DNA of 5,773 nucleotides from Hyphomicrobiales bacterium (GTDB lineage: Bacteria; Pseudomonadota; Alphaproteobacteria; Rhizobiales; Aestuariivirgaceae). Positions 4,787-5,773 of this stretch are shown here, one piece after another (the first letter of the stretch is position 1; each line of letters begins with the position of its first letter). The stretch spans positions 1 to 5,773 of the forward strand of contig JABDJG010000419.1 in assembly GCA_013002595.1 (NCBI GenBank), in the 5' to 3' direction. Both the position numbers and the translations under genes were made by a program. The notes below the pieces were generated by a model. The model saw nothing but the letters and a program-made list of their open reading frames with translations. It was not told where the DNA came from and ran no database searches.

Positions 4787-5773
4787 CTAACGTCTCCTGA
4801 TGCCGGAATTTGACGCAAAGCGGCTGTAGCCGGGCCGGTTCACCTGCCTTGCCGGTGCCTCAGGCGACGGGCTGGGCGGCGCGGCGGGTGGTGGCGGCGT
4901 TGGTTGCACGGCAGCAGGCGCAGGTGCGGGCGCAGGTACAGCCGCAGGCGCCGGCGTCACGGGTGTAGGTGTCATTGGCGTATAAGCCGGTGCAGCGGCC
5001 GGATGGGCATAGGCGGGGTGAGCGGCCGCCGGTGGTGGTGCAACAGGTGGTGGCGCGACAACGGGTGGCGGAGCCGCCGCCGGTGCAACTGGTTGCGGTG
5101 TTGCGCGACCGGTCCGGCGCTCACCGATGCGGCCATGTTCGTCAGTGACCGTGTGCGGTATCTGTGCCCGCTCACCGCCGCCGCCCTGCATGGACGACAT
5201 CTGCTTGAATTCATCGCGGATCGGCCAGTTGGCCTTTTCGGCAGCAACCTGGGCGCACTCGATCAGCGCGCAATTCTTGGCCGCCCGGCGATGCGCCTTC
5301 ATATCCCCGTCGCGGTAGGCATTGAGAATGCGCAGTTCAACCGGGTTCATGCCAACCGCCGTTGCGACCTTGTCCATCTGGCACTCGATGGCAAAGTCGA
5401 CCCCGGTCACGCCAAAACCGCGCATCGCGGTTGCCGGTGTCCGGTTGGTGTAAACGCAAAATACATCTGACGACACGTTGGGGATCGTATAGGGGCCGGG
5501 CAGATGCGCCGTACCCTTGATAATCGCGTAGCTCGACAGACGCGTATAGGCGCCGGCATCGAAGTAGCCTGTGAATTTGCGCGCGATGATGCGTCCGTCG
5601 TTCATCACACCGTCTTTGAGGTACCAGCGCTCGCCGCCACGCGGTGCGCCGACCTGCATTTCCTCTGGCCGGTCCCACACGAACCGGCACGGTTTGCCGG
5701 TCAGCATGCAGGCAAGGATCGCCATCGGCTCGACCAGACTGTCGACCTTGCCGCCGAACCCGCCGCCGACGGT
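4787..5773 (-). CDS. Molybdenum hydroxylase, first molybdopterin-binding (MoCoBD_1) chain with Ala/Pro-rich C-terminal tail (5' end outside window)
   Basis: Open to the right edge; 328 residues are visible, so the N-terminus (normally the a/b hammerhead domain) is missing. The fragment begins in the pterin-binding motif GGGFGGK (residues 3-9) and continues with CMLTGKPCRFVWDR, DAGAY, the active-site loop AMRGFG (116-121; R118 matches the conserved Arg of xanthine dehydrogenases) and ECQMDKVATAVGMNPVELR. This is the first cofactor-binding domain of the xanthine dehydrogenase family. It lacks the Cys-containing loop (AYRCSFR) of form I CO dehydrogenase, so it should not bind copper. Homology fades soon after ALIECAQVAAEKANWP (about residue 183). 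Fused relatives pass there into the second domain, but this protein continues through a Gly-rich patch, an 85-residue Ala/Pro tail and a basic end (SGIRRR), then stops. The second domain is the next gene, four bases on. FeS and FAD subunits are not seen here. Confidence 0.92.
   Translation of the reverse strand, partial: TVGGGFGGKVDSLVEPMAILACMLTGKPCRFVWDRPEEMQVGAPRGGERWYLKDGVMNDGRIIARKFTGYFDAGAYTRLSSYAIIKGTAHLPGPYTIPNVSSDVFCVYTNRTPATAMRGFGVTGVDFAIECQMDKVATAVGMNPVELRILNAYRDGDMKAHRRAAKNCALIECAQVAAEKANWPIRDEFKQMSSMQGGGGERAQIPHTVTDEHGRIGERRTGRATPQPVAPAAAPPPVVAPPPVAPPPAAAHPAYAHPAAAPAYTPMTPTPVTPAPAAVPAPAPAPAAVQPTPPPPAAPPSPSPEAPARQVNRPGYSRFASNSGIRRR
4794..4798 (-). promoter_or_regulatory. Ribosome binding site of the second molybdenum-subunit gene
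   Basis: AGGAG on the minus strand lies 11 bases before the ATG at 4782 and within the last codons of the first-domain gene. It decides between this ATG and the TTG at 4818. It also argues that the second half is made as its own polypeptide, not by frameshifting. Confidence 0.7.
4850..5104 (-). repeat. Ala/Pro-rich low-complexity coding tract
   Basis: This tract encodes 85 residues, of which 34 are Pro and 28 are Ala, with no Lys and a single acidic residue. It forms the C-terminal tail of the first molybdenum-binding chain. Submotifs are APPPVV/APPPVA/PPPAAA and PAPAPAP. At DNA level three imperfect 18-base units lie at 5031-5048 (GGTGGTGGTGCAACAGGT), 5049-5066 (GGTGGCGCGACAACGGGT) and 5067-5084 (GGCGGAGCCGCCGCCGGT), plus degenerate GCAGGC/GCAGGT hexamers at about 4914-4954. 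Such sequence is normally a flexible extended linker or a protein-protein contact. Units 1 and 2 share 13 of 18 bases, so growth by slippage or duplication is plausible. Confidence 0.8.

Noticed and set aside
4783..4818. Upstream TTG start for the second molybdenum-subunit gene
   Set aside because: It would overlap the preceding gene by about 30 bases and add non-conserved residues, whereas the ATG at 4782 has AGGAG at a usable distance and begins at the domain boundary.
4787..4850. Frameshift error splitting one fused molybdenum subunit
   Set aside because: A single indel cannot explain both the 85-residue Ala/Pro tail in frame with the first part and a separate ribosome binding site and ATG for the second. 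The second frame is also closed by a stop at 4840-4842. Resequencing would still be worthwhile.
4787..5773. Form I CO dehydrogenase large subunit (CoxL), suggested by adjacent coxD/coxE
   Set aside because: The active-site loop is AMRGFG without the copper-binding Cys of the AYRCSFR signature.

Overview
The window is a gene-dense, GC-rich (about 60% by eye) bacterial segment. All six recognisable genes lie on the minus strand and are packed like one operon. Codon use (strong G/C third positions) and the gene families suggest a proteobacterium, most likely an alphaproteobacterium of the Hyphomicrobiales/Rhodobacterales type. This placement is an inference; no rRNA or other marker gene is present.

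In transcription order, from high to low coordinates, the genes are: (1) the C-terminal part of a molybdenum-hydroxylase (xanthine dehydrogenase family) chain carrying the first molybdopterin-binding domain, cut by the right window edge and ending in an unusual Ala/Pro-rich tail (4787-5773); (2) a separate gene for the second molybdopterin-binding domain, which carries the catalytic Glu (3760-4782); (3) a CoxD-like MoxR-type AAA+ ATPase (2876-3757); (4) a CoxE-like VWA/MIDAS protein (1761-2879); (5) a TIM-barrel amidohydrolase of the amidohydrolase_2/2-pyrone-4,6-dicarboxylate lactonase type (880-1761); (6) after a 51-base gap with an A9 tract and a good ribosome binding site, a metallo-beta-lactamase-fold hydrolase related to N-acyl homoserine lactonases, cut by the left window edge (1-828). 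Junctions 1 to 5 are a 4-base gap, a 2-base gap, an ATGA overlap and a TGATG overlap, so translational coupling is likely.

The molybdenum hydroxylase would oxidise or hydroxylate a small, probably cyclic, substrate. CoxD and CoxE would act together as a chaperone pair maturing its molybdenum centre. The two hydrolases could open a lactone, lactam or similar ring downstream. The active-site loop is AMRGFG, not the copper-binding Cys loop of form I CO dehydrogenase, so this is not a classical CO dehydrogenase locus. The FeS and FAD subunits expected for this enzyme class are not in the window and may lie beyond the right edge. The most notable feature is the molybdenum subunit, which is split at a domain boundary into two genes, with a long Ala/Pro-rich extension on the first. 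The substrate cannot be read from the sequence.

No tRNA, rRNA, insertion sequence, CRISPR array or convincing terminator was seen. No intergenic stretch exceeds 51 bases.
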